In this document: positions 50,811 through 58,570 of the stretch, piece by piece
How positions within the stretch are numbered: position 1 is the stretch's first letter
Layout of the letters: the number at the start of each line of letters is the position of its first letter
DNA from: JAAYCI01 sp964550985
GTDB taxonomy: Bacteria > Bacillota > Clostridia > Oscillospirales > Ruminococcaceae
Assembly: GCA_964550985.1 (NCBI GenBank)
Contig: CAZKBM010000001.1
Coordinates: 70,087 to 134,086, forward strand
DNA: 64,000 nucleotides
Direction: 5' to 3'
The notes under the pieces: generated by a model
Databases searched by the model: none
The model's input: only the letters and a program-made list of their open reading frames with translations
Told to the model about the DNA's origin: nothing
Position numbers and translations under genes: made by a program

Positions 50811-51206
50811 ATGAACCTGAGCGAAAAAGCAGCTTACATCAAAGGCCTGGCCGAAGGGCTGGATTTGGACACCGACAAAAAAGAGGTGCGCGTGATACGC
50901 GAACTGCTGGAATTGGTTTCGGAGATGGCCTCGGACGTAGAGGACATTGGCGCAGACCTTACAGAACTGTATGACGCGTTTGAAGAACTGGACGAGGACC
51001 TGGGCGCCGTGGAAGAAGAGGTTTACGGCGAGATGGATGGCCTCTATTCAGACGATGTGTACGAGATTGTTTGCCCCAACTGCCAGGAGACCGTTGTGCT
51101 GGACGAGGAGATGCTGATTGGCGGCGATGTGGTTTGCCCCGGCTGCGGCGAAAAGATTGAAATTGAAATTGACGCCTGCGACTGTGGCTGTGAGCACGAG
51201 AGTTAA
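50811..51206 (+). CDS. CD1247-type small acidic protein with zinc ribbon
   Basis: The 131 aa protein has a helical, very acidic N-terminal half (KAAYIKGLAEGLDLDTDKKE, VSEMASDVEDIGADL) matching the CD1247 N-terminal domain of clostridia, and a C-terminal zinc-ribbon-like part with CPNC and CPGC pairs plus DACDCGC. GGAGG precedes ATG 50811. Its role is unknown, but its place after efp is typical. A terminator follows. Confidence 0.8.
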   Translation: MNLSEKAAYIKGLAEGLDLDTDKKEVRVIRELLELVSEMASDVEDIGADLTELYDAFEELDEDLGAVEEEVYGEMDGLYSDDVYEIVCPNCQETVVLDEEMLIGGDVVCPGCGEKIEIEIDACDCGCEHES

Positions 51207-51274
51207 GCACGGCAAGCCTGCAAATATAGGGCTGGCGCAATGTGAGATAGCTGTTAGAGTAGAATAGCGAAGAG

Positions 51275-51320
51275 AAAACCCCGCCAAGAGAAGGTGCTTG
51301 CCTTCTGTTGGCGGGGTTTT
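51275..51320. terminator. Bidirectional terminator between convergent genes
   Basis: Outer arms AAAACCCCGCCAA and TTGGCGGGGTTTT (13 bp), inner arms AGAAGG and CCTTCT, loop TGCTTG. T-runs flank both sides, so it serves the CD1247-type gene and the minus-strand regulator gene that ends at 51326. Confidence 0.9.
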
Positions 51321-51325
51321 ACGTT

Positions 51326-52258
51326 CTACTTTTCCTCTGATGCGCCAGGCAGTACCGAATAATACAGCTTTACCAGAATGTCTTGGTCGTGGTTGCCAAA
51401 ACCCCGGCCAAACAAGGTTACGCCGCCGGCGTGTTCGGCTTTTGGCTCAATTTCAATTCTAAAATCCAAAAATTGCTGGTTTTGCAGGGCTAGGTCTTCC
51501 AGCTTTACGGGCGATAGCAAGTCGCCGTCCATATGGGTGCCGTCTTGCGTAACGCGCAGGTGTTTCAGCAGGCCGTATTGGCTCAGGCTGTCCTCCCACC
51601 AACTGGGGGTGTAAAAACCCCGCACATCGGAAAAGTTGCCGGGGCAGGTCCAAACGCCCAGCTTTGTGCTGCCAAGGTAAAAGCTGATATCGCTTGGCCA
51701 GATGTTATTTGAGATGGGAAACTCGGAGGCGATTTCAAAACTGAGCTCCAGCATCTGCGGCTCCTGCCCTTTGGTAAGAAAGCAGGGGATTTTATAAGAG
51801 ATATGCCCCGTAGAAAACCAGAGTAGGGCGGTATCCACCCGCTGGGGCATCACAAAAGCCAGGGGGTCGTCCAGTTTGCCCACCACGGCGCCGGGGGTGG
51901 CCAGCCCACAGGTGGGGCAGACGGAAAAATCGCTGTAATGTCCCAGTTTTACTTCGGTTACATACACCTGGTACGAATGGTAAATCTTGGCGGGGAAGGT
52001 GATGTTTATGGTATCTACCGCCAGCTGTGACAACTTTTGCGTTCCGCTGTGGCCGGGGCGCTTTTGGGTTTTTATCAGGCGGGCCCCTTCCAACTGCTGT
52101 ATGTGCTTGGTAATAATGGTTTTGCTCAAATGTAATTTTTCGGCAAGTTGCGTAATATTCATCTCCTGCCCGCTTAGCAGCCGCAATATCTCCAGCCGCA
52201 CAGGGTTTGCCAGGGCACTGTAAATGGGCAGGGAATTTTCACTGATATCCAGCTGCAT
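51326..52258 (-). CDS. ArsR-type transcriptional regulator with large C-terminal domain
   Basis: The 310 aa protein has an N-terminal winged helix of the ArsR kind (YSALANPVRLEILRLLSG, ITQLAEKLHLSKTIITKHIQQL) followed by a C-terminal domain of about 220 residues with VCPTCGLATPGA and a WWEDSLSQYGLLKHLRV tract. It is not a typical metal-sensing ArsR; similar two-domain proteins are found beside sugar importers in clostridia. It is divergent from the ABC/GH operon, and the palindrome at 52413-52427 overlapping that promoter's -35 box is a likely operator. The signal sensed is unknown. Confidence 0.8.
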   Translation of the reverse strand: MQLDISENSLPIYSALANPVRLEILRLLSGQEMNITQLAEKLHLSKTIITKHIQQLEGARLIKTQKRPGHSGTQKLSQLAVDTINITFPAKIYHSYQVYVTEVKLGHYSDFSVCPTCGLATPGAVVGKLDDPLAFVMPQRVDTALLWFSTGHISYKIPCFLTKGQEPQMLELSFEIASEFPISNNIWPSDISFYLGSTKLGVWTCPGNFSDVRGFYTPSWWEDSLSQYGLLKHLRVTQDGTHMDGDLLSPVKLEDLALQNQQFLDFRIEIEPKAEHAGGVTLFGRGFGNHDQDILVKLYYSVLPGASEEK

Positions 52259-52412
52259 AGGGAACGCCCGCCTTCCTGGGTGTTATTTGCCTTTTATCTT
52301 AACATAAAAACGCAGGGAATGTGAATGAAAATGTGCTTATAGAGGGTGTGGGGAAAATAAAACTTGCCATTAGTTAATATAATTGTTTACCAAATATAAT
52401 ATTTTTAATAAA

Positions 52413-52427
52413 TATATTGACAATATA
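52413..52427. promoter_or_regulatory. Perfect palindrome overlapping -35, candidate operator
   Basis: TATATTG-A-CAATATA is a perfect inverted repeat of 7 bp arms that contains TTGACA, the -35 box of the sugar operon promoter. Binding of a dimeric winged-helix repressor here would block transcription. The remaining 52259-52646 is AT-rich and holds no gene. Confidence 0.6.
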
Positions 52428-52445
52428 AAAAATACAGCGTATTAT
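52417..52445 (+). promoter_or_regulatory. Promoter of the sugar ABC/GH operon
   Basis: TTGACA (52417-52422), 17 bases, TATTAT (52440-52445). It is about 200 bases upstream of the first gene, which leaves a long AT-rich leader. Confidence 0.7.
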
Positions 52446-52646
52446 GTGCTCATAAAATGAAAAATAAACTAGAATATACCTTGTATTCACTTGTATAATT
52501 ATATATCTTGCGCAATAAATGTCAATAAAAAAGTTAACTAAAGTGTTTTTTATAAAATAGTTCCCAATTTCGTGCATGGCAGTTGGCAGTTGGTAAGAGG
52601 CCATAGGCCTCTCAATAGTATTTCCAAAACAAGGAGGATAAGAAAA

Positions 52647-53978
52647 ATGTTCAAAATGGCAAAACGGGCCCTGGCGCCGGCGTTGGCCCTGGCGCTTGCA
52701 GCCGGTATGTTAAGCGGCTGCGGGGGTACGCAGGGAAGTTCCGCGGCAGNNNNNNNNNNAAGTACGGCGGGCAGCGCCCCGGCGGCAGCGGCCGCCAGCA
52801 CCCCGGCAGGCGATGGAACCACCATTGAGTTTTGGAACTTCTTCACCGGGCCGGATGGCGAAAATATGAACAACCTGGTAGAGGCCTTCAACTCCACAAA
52901 CCCTGCCTTTAAAGTGAACAACGTCACCATGGCCAGCGGCGATTTGTACACAAAAATCCCCACGGTGGTAAACTCCGGCAAAGGCGTGCCGGATTTAACC
53001 ATTGTGGATGTGGCCCGGGTGCCGATGTTTGTGGACCAGGGCTTACTAGAGCCTATGGATTCCCTGCTAGAACTGCAACCTGAAATGAAAAAAGAGAATT
53101 ACCGCGACGCCGTTTGGGATACCGGTACTTTTGAGGGTAAGCAGTACTCCATTCCCCTGGATATGGGCGTGACGGGCCTGCTTTACAACAAAGAACTTGT
53201 GGAAAAATATGCCCCCGGCGTTTTGGACGACAATGTGGTGACGGTGGAGGAACTGATGGAGATCATTCCCAAAGCCTCGGCCGATGGCGTCATCACCCTG
53301 CCGGTCTCTTTCTTCACCTATGAAATTGCCCTTTCGCTTGCGGCGGGAGAGGGCGCCTACCCCTTTGCAGAAGATGGCGTGACGCCCGCGCTGAACAGCC
53401 CCGAAATGGTAAAGGCCTACCAAACCCTGCGGGATATCCAAGAGGCGGGCGGCAGCAGTGAGGATGGCGACGACAACCTGCAACTGTTCATCAACAACAT
53501 GGCGGTATTTTGCCATACCGGCGTGTGGGATTATAACGCCCTGAAAAAAGCCGAAAATTTGGACTATGGCATGACGAACAGCCTGGCGTATTCGGCCGAT
53601 GCAGTGGTGAACTACGCAAACTCCAACCAGTTTGTGATGCTGAAAAGCCCCGAACGCAGCGCCGAAAAAACGGCTGTGATTGCTGATTTCCTTGAATTTG
53701 TGCGGCAAAACAGTATGGAGTGGGCCCGTAGCGGCCAGGTGCCCGCCAGCCGTGGCGCCGATGCCGAGGCCGAGTTCCAGGGGATGCCGGGGTACTTCTA
53801 TGTTTCCAGCCCCGAAGAGGAAGAGACCATTGTCTTCCGCAGCTACCAATATGGCGGCCTGGCCGATGACGCCGTGTGGGCCGTGCATATGCAAACCATT
53901 TGGGGCGAGATGAGCCCCCAGGAGATGCTTGACCAGGCACAGCAGGAAACCACCGATAAAATTGCGCAGAATCAGTAA
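52647..53978 (+). CDS. Carbohydrate ABC transporter substrate-binding lipoprotein
   Basis: The protein has a signal peptide with the lipobox LSGCGG, an Ala/Ser-rich linker and an extracellular solute-binding domain of family 1 (EFWNFFTGPDGENMNNLVEAFN, VPDLTIVDVARVPMFVDQGL, YSIPLDMGVTGLLYNKELVEKY, FINNMAVFCHTGVWD, WARSGQVPASRGA). It captures sugars for the two permeases downstream. AAGGAGG stands 9 bases before ATG 52647. Ten N at 52750-52759 lie in the linker; since the true gap length is unknown, the frame across it is not certain, although the frame continues as given. Confidence 0.85.
   Translation: MFKMAKRALAPALALALAAGMLSGCGGTQGSSAAXXXXSTAGSAPAAAAASTPAGDGTTIEFWNFFTGPDGENMNNLVEAFNSTNPAFKVNNVTMASGDLYTKIPTVVNSGKGVPDLTIVDVARVPMFVDQGLLEPMDSLLELQPEMKKENYRDAVWDTGTFEGKQYSIPLDMGVTGLLYNKELVEKYAPGVLDDNVVTVEELMEIIPKASADGVITLPVSFFTYEIALSLAAGEGAYPFAEDGVTPALNSPEMVKAYQTLRDIQEAGGSSEDGDDNLQLFINNMAVFCHTGVWDYNALKKAENLDYGMTNSLAYSADAVVNYANSNQFVMLKSPERSAEKTAVIADFLEFVRQNSMEWARSGQVPASRGADAEAEFQGMPGYFYVSSPEEEETIVFRSYQYGGLADDAVWAVHMQTIWGEMSPQEMLDQAQQETTDKIAQNQ
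52750..52759. other. Assembly gap of ten N
   Basis: Ten N interrupt the Ala/Ser linker of the lipoprotein. The surrounding sequence is a GC-rich low-complexity tract. The true length may differ. Confidence 0.95.
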
Positions 53979-54001
53979 AATGCCGCTTGGAGGTACGCCT
54001 T

Positions 54002-54928
54002 ATGAGCGATAAAAAAAGCCGGGCGGCCATAGGCGTAAAAAAACAAAGGGTAAGTTTTTTACCCTTTGTTTTTATTGGCCCCCATCTGCTTATCTTCCTG
54101 CTATTCATCTTTATTCCCATCTTTTTTGGCATCTATGTGTCTTTTACCCAGTGGGATTTGATTGGCCAGCCGCAGTGGGTGGGCTTTGCCAACTATGCCG
54201 AAATTCTTACCAATACGGGCTCCTCTTTTTACCGCCAGTTTTGGGATGGCATGAAAAACACCTTGCTGTTTGTGGTGCTCAATGTGCCGCTTTGCATTTT
54301 TGTACCCTTGGCCTTTGCACTGATTCTACATCTAAAACCTTATGGCTCACGGCTGTTCCAGTCACTTCTCTACATTCCCACCCTGTTTTCCATCACGGCG
54401 GTGGGTATTATCTGGTGGCAACTGCTAAACAAGCGCTTTGGCCTCATCAGCCTATTCAGCCCCAGCGCCTCGCCCACCACCCACATGCCCGAGGCCTGGG
54501 TGTGGCTGATGGTGATGACCGTATGGTGGACCATTGCCACCAACATGGTGATTTACCAGGCTGCGCTGGCAGGTGTACCCAAGGATTTGTATGAATCGGC
54601 CCAAATGGACGGCGCGGGCCCCTTAGCTCGTTTTTTNNNNNNNNNNCGCATCACCCTGCCCTCCATCCGCTTTCAGCTCATGTATACGCTGGTAATAACC
54701 CTGGCGGGCAGTTTTAATGTGTATGGCCAGCCCACCGTATTAAGTAAAATTAGTGCAAACGATGGCCCCACCATCAAGGTTTTGGTATATGAAATTCGTA
54801 TGTTGGCCTTTGGCTCGGGGCAGGCGGTGGCGGGCATCGCCTCGGCCATGGCTGTGCTTTTGGGGCTGTTCATCATCGCGGTTTCGGTGTTCCAGTTCCG
54901 CCTCATTACCAAAGATGATGGATATTAA
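54002..54928 (+). CDS. Sugar ABC permease, MalF-like
   Basis: The protein has six membrane segments and belongs to the binding-protein-dependent sugar permeases (FLPFVFIGPHLLIFLLFIFI, GIYVSFTQWDL, PYGSRLFQSLLYIPTLFSIT). The EAA loop (ESAQMDGAGPLARF, then RITLPSIRFQLM) is the contact site for the ATPase and is broken by a ten-N assembly gap at 54637-54646. ATG 54002 has GGAGG 8 bases upstream; the TTG at 53987 overlaps that site. An energising ATPase gene is not in the operon, so a shared MsmX-type ATPase is likely (inference). Confidence 0.85.
   Translation: MSDKKSRAAIGVKKQRVSFLPFVFIGPHLLIFLLFIFIPIFFGIYVSFTQWDLIGQPQWVGFANYAEILTNTGSSFYRQFWDGMKNTLLFVVLNVPLCIFVPLAFALILHLKPYGSRLFQSLLYIPTLFSITAVGIIWWQLLNKRFGLISLFSPSASPTTHMPEAWVWLMVMTVWWTIATNMVIYQAALAGVPKDLYESAQMDGAGPLARFXXXXRITLPSIRFQLMYTLVITLAGSFNVYGQPTVLSKISANDGPTIKVLVYEIRMLAFGSGQAVAGIASAMAVLLGLFIIAVSVFQFRLITKDDGY
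54637..54646. other. Assembly gap of ten N
   Basis: Ten N follow a TTTTTT run inside the permease EAA loop. The reading frame continues on both sides as shown, but the true length is unknown. Confidence 0.95.
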
Positions 54929-54941
54929 GGGGGTGAACGCT

Positions 54942-55790
54942 GTGAAATACAGGCAAAAATTTAGCTGGGGCCGCCTTTTAAGCGCTGGGGTCATGGCCAT
55001 TATTGCGGCTTTTTGGGCCCTGCCGCTTGTGTATGGCGTGCTTACCACCTTTAAAAGCGAAATGGAGATAAAAGACGCCAATTTCCATTTCATCCCGCGG
55101 GCTTGGAGCCTGGAAAATTACCAAACCGTGCTGGAAAATACCGGCAACACACCCATAGTACGGTGGTTTTGTAATTCACTCGTCATGTCTACCCTCACCT
55201 CTATCGGGGTGGTGGTGGTCATCTCTTTGGCGGCCTACGGCTATACCCGTTTAAAATGGAAGGGGCAGAATACCTTCTTCTATGTGGTGTTGGCGCTCTC
55301 CTTCTTTCCGCAAATTGTCAACATCATCCCTTTATATTTTATTATGTCCCGCATTGGCTGGGTAAACACCATGCTGGCGGTAATTGTACCCGCCCTGGGC
55401 GGGGTTACCAATATCTTCCTCGTGCGCCAGTTTATGCTGGGCATCCCCAAAGATTTTGACGAGGCCGCCCGCATTGACGGCGCGGGCGAGTTTACCATCT
55501 ATGCACGGGTAATTTTACCCATGCTGGTGCCGGTGCTTACGGTGGTGGGGCTGTTCAGCTTTACCGCCCAGTGGAACGACCTGCTCTGGCCCAGCATCGT
55601 GTTCAGCAATGTGGAAAAACTCCCCATCACCCCCGGCTTACAGCTGCTCATGGGCTCCTTTGGCAATTTTTACCTGGGCGCCATCGTTACGGGGGCGGTG
55701 CTGGCGGTTATCCCCACCTTCCTTTTGTATGTTTTGGCCCAGCGGTTCTTTTTGCAGTCGCTCTCCCTCTCTTCCGGGGTAAAGGGCTAA
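54942..55790 (+). CDS. Sugar ABC permease, MalG-like
   Basis: This 282 aa six-helix permease pairs with the MalF-like protein. It has AFWALPLVYGVLTTFKSEME, VVVISLAAYGYTRLKWKGQN, and the EAA loop DEAARIDGAGEFTIYARVILPML, and ends with AQRFFLQSLSLSSGVKG, the family's usual C-terminus. GTG 54942 has AAGGGGG 8 bases upstream; the frame is open further to 54753 inside the preceding gene but this is not expected to be translated. Confidence 0.87.
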   Translation: MKYRQKFSWGRLLSAGVMAIIAAFWALPLVYGVLTTFKSEMEIKDANFHFIPRAWSLENYQTVLENTGNTPIVRWFCNSLVMSTLTSIGVVVVISLAAYGYTRLKWKGQNTFFYVVLALSFFPQIVNIIPLYFIMSRIGWVNTMLAVIVPALGGVTNIFLVRQFMLGIPKDFDEAARIDGAGEFTIYARVILPMLVPVLTVVGLFSFTAQWNDLLWPSIVFSNVEKLPITPGLQLLMGSFGNFYLGAIVTGAVLAVIPTFLLYVLAQRFFLQSLSLSSGVKG

Positions 55791-55865
55791 GGGGCGGCAA
55801 AAGGCGGTGTGGCGGGTTGAGAATAGAAAAATACAATAAAGAATAAACGATAAGGATTATACAAT

Positions 55866-58502
55866 ATGGCAATTTATCAAGAGGAGACGGCCCGCGAGAT
55901 ATCCTTTCCCCTGGGGGGGCTGGGCACGGGCTGTGTGGGCCTTGGCGGCAACGGCCGCCTGCGGGACTGGGAAATTTTCAACCACCCCTTTAAAAACTCG
56001 GCCAACGGCTTTAGCCATATGATGGTACGGGCCGAAAAGGCGGGCCAGGTGCTGGATACCCGCGTACTGCAGGGCGACTGGCAGGGCGGGGCCACGGGTG
56101 GCGAGACGGTGAACATCCACCGGGGTAACGGGGGCTTTGGTTTTGGTTACGGGCCTTACCGCGGTAGCATGGCTGGGGTTCCTCATTTTAAAGACTGTGT
56201 GTTTGAGGGGGAGTTCCCCTACGCAAAGCTGCGTTTTGCCCACCCGGCTTTTCCGGGCGGGGTGGCCCTGCGCGCCTTTAACCCTTTTATCCCCATGAAT
56301 GATAGGGATTCCTCCCTGCCCGCGGCCTTTTTTACCATCACCTTTACGAATACGACGCCAGAGACCTTAGATTATACAGCTTTTTTTACCCTGAATAACC
56401 CGCTGCCCTATGGCACTACGGTAAACCATTTTCAGGCGTGCGGCGGCTGCAAGACCATTCAGCTAAGCAGTGGCGCGCTTGCCGGGGACGATGTGCTAAA
56501 CGGAAGCCTGTGCATTGCCACAGACGCCGAGAGCACAAGCTGGCAGGAGTATTGGCTGCGCGGGCTATGGTTTGATAGCCTGACAAACTTTTGGCACGAT
56601 GTGGGGCAGGGCGGCCCGCTGCAAAACCGCCATTACCCAGCCCCGGCGGGGGGCAAAACGCCTTACCGGCACGATGGGGAGGAACATGCCACATTGGCCG
56701 CCCACCTGCGGCTTGCGCCGGGTGAGGAAAAAAGCCTGCGCTTTGTGCTGAGCTGGCACTTCCCCAATTGTGCCAATACCTGGAGCCCCGAGCCGGATGT
56801 AGAAAAACCCACGTTTTGGAAAACGTATACGGCCAGCCTTTTTGAAGACGCGCGGGCCTGCGCCGTGTATGGGCTGCAAAACTGGCAACGCCTGGACGGG
56901 GACACAAAGCTTTTTAAAGAGGCGCTTTATGCCACCAGCCTGCCCCCCGCGGCCATTGAGGCGGTGAGCGCGAACCTTTCCATTTTAAAAAGCGCCACCT
57001 GTATGCGGCTTACAAACGGGGAGTTTTATGGCTTTGAGGGCTGCGGCCCCACCGAGGGCTGCTGTGAGGGTTCCTGCCAGCATGTTTGGAACTATGCCTA
57101 TGCGCTGCCCTTCTTGTTCCCCTCTCTTGAACGCTCGATGCGCGACCTTGACTTCCGTTACAACCAGGGGGAGGACGGGGGGATGACCTTTCGCCTGATG
57201 TTGCCGCTGGGCCGGGAACGCTGGGAGTTCCGCCGCCCCTGCGTGGACGGCCAGATGGGGGTTGTGGTGCAAACCTGGCGGGACTATCTGATTTGTGGCG
57301 ATCAGGACTGGCTGCGTGAAAAATGGCCCTATGTGAAAAAGGCCGTGGAATACGCGTGGTCGCCCCAAAACGAGGACTGCTGGGACGGGGATAAGGACGG
57401 CGTGCTGGAGGGGCGGCAACACCACACGCTGGATATGGAATTGTTTGGCCCCAGCAGTTGGCTAAACGGCTTTTACCTGGCCGCTTTAAAAGCGGCGGCC
57501 AATATGGCAGGCCTGCTGGGTTTTGCCGCCGAAAAGGAAGAGTATACACGCCTGTATGAAAAAGGCCGCGCCTGGTGCGACCAAAACCTGTTTAACGGGG
57601 AATATTTTATTCAAAAACTGAACCTTGCCGATAAGACCATATTGGAAACATACGGCGCGGGGATGCCCCTGGAGGGCAAAGATACCCTGGACGCTTACTG
57701 GAGCCCCGAAGCGCACGAAATACGCTACCAGGTGGCAAATGGCAGCGCGGCCGACCAAGTTGTGGCCCAGTGGCACGCAAACCTTTGTGGCCTTGGGGAT
57801 ATCTTTGACCCCGAAAAAACGGCGGCCGCCCTGCGCAGCATCTATAAATACAATTTTGTGCAAAAGAACCGCGATGCCTTTAACGCGGGGCGGGTATACG
57901 CCCTGGATGGGGAAGCCTGCCTGCGCCTCTGCGCCTGGCCGCCCGAGGCAAAAAAACCGCGCATTCCCATCACCTATGCCGACGAGGCTTTTAACGGCGT
58001 GGAGTACCAGGCCGCGGCCCATATGCTGCAAACCGGCCTGTGGGAGGAGGGCTGCGCCGTGGTACAGGCCGTGCGCAGCCGGTTTGACGGCAAAAAGCGC
58101 AACCCCTGGAACGAGTTTGAGTGCGGCAGCAACTATGCCCGCAGTATGGCCAGTTACTCGCTGGTTCTGGCGGTGTCGGGTTTTCGCTACAACCTGGCCA
58201 AGGGGCATCTTGGCTTTGCGCCAAAAGGCCCCGATGCAAAGCCGGGCGGCAGCTTTTGCAGCTTTTTTAGTGTGGAGGGCGCCTGGGGAAGTTTTGAGCA
58301 GGGGCCCGGTATCACAAAGCTAAAATTGCTGTATGGCCAGTTAAAACTTTGCAGCCTTTCGCTGCCCAAAACAGAAGGTGGGCCAAAACAGGCCCTGTGT
58401 GCCGCAAAACCGGCGCCCTTTGCCCAAGCCGAAGACGGTACGCTGCGGTTTGAAAGCCCCTTGACGCTATCGGCGGGAGAAACGCTGGAAATTATAGCCT
58501 AA
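55866..58502 (+). CDS. GH116-like glycosidase (glucosylceramidase/beta-glucosidase type)
   Basis: The 878 aa protein starts with EISFPLGGLGTGCVGLGGNG and RDWEIFNHPF, the signature of GH116 and GBA2-type glycosidases, and has the beta-sandwich plus (alpha/alpha)6 layout expected by length. Candidate catalytic residues by motif are Glu525 (HHTLDMELFGPSSW) as nucleophile and Asp630 (GSAADQVVAQWH) as acid/base. Their distance (105) is shorter than in characterised members (about 150), so the assignment is inferred. There is no signal peptide, which points to intracellular cleavage of an imported beta-glucoside or similar sugar. It follows the ABC permeases on the same strand. Confidence 0.82.
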   Translation: MAIYQEETAREISFPLGGLGTGCVGLGGNGRLRDWEIFNHPFKNSANGFSHMMVRAEKAGQVLDTRVLQGDWQGGATGGETVNIHRGNGGFGFGYGPYRGSMAGVPHFKDCVFEGEFPYAKLRFAHPAFPGGVALRAFNPFIPMNDRDSSLPAAFFTITFTNTTPETLDYTAFFTLNNPLPYGTTVNHFQACGGCKTIQLSSGALAGDDVLNGSLCIATDAESTSWQEYWLRGLWFDSLTNFWHDVGQGGPLQNRHYPAPAGGKTPYRHDGEEHATLAAHLRLAPGEEKSLRFVLSWHFPNCANTWSPEPDVEKPTFWKTYTASLFEDARACAVYGLQNWQRLDGDTKLFKEALYATSLPPAAIEAVSANLSILKSATCMRLTNGEFYGFEGCGPTEGCCEGSCQHVWNYAYALPFLFPSLERSMRDLDFRYNQGEDGGMTFRLMLPLGRERWEFRRPCVDGQMGVVVQTWRDYLICGDQDWLREKWPYVKKAVEYAWSPQNEDCWDGDKDGVLEGRQHHTLDMELFGPSSWLNGFYLAALKAAANMAGLLGFAAEKEEYTRLYEKGRAWCDQNLFNGEYFIQKLNLADKTILETYGAGMPLEGKDTLDAYWSPEAHEIRYQVANGSAADQVVAQWHANLCGLGDIFDPEKTAAALRSIYKYNFVQKNRDAFNAGRVYALDGEACLRLCAWPPEAKKPRIPITYADEAFNGVEYQAAAHMLQTGLWEEGCAVVQAVRSRFDGKKRNPWNEFECGSNYARSMASYSLVLAVSGFRYNLAKGHLGFAPKGPDAKPGGSFCSFFSVEGAWGSFEQGPGITKLKLLYGQLKLCSLSLPKTEGGPKQALCAAKPAPFAQAEDGTLRFESPLTLSAGETLEIIA

Positions 58503-58570
58503 GGCATTGCCGCGCAAAGCCCTGTGCAGGCTTTGTGTGGCAATGGCCCAAACAAGATGTGAGGAATACT

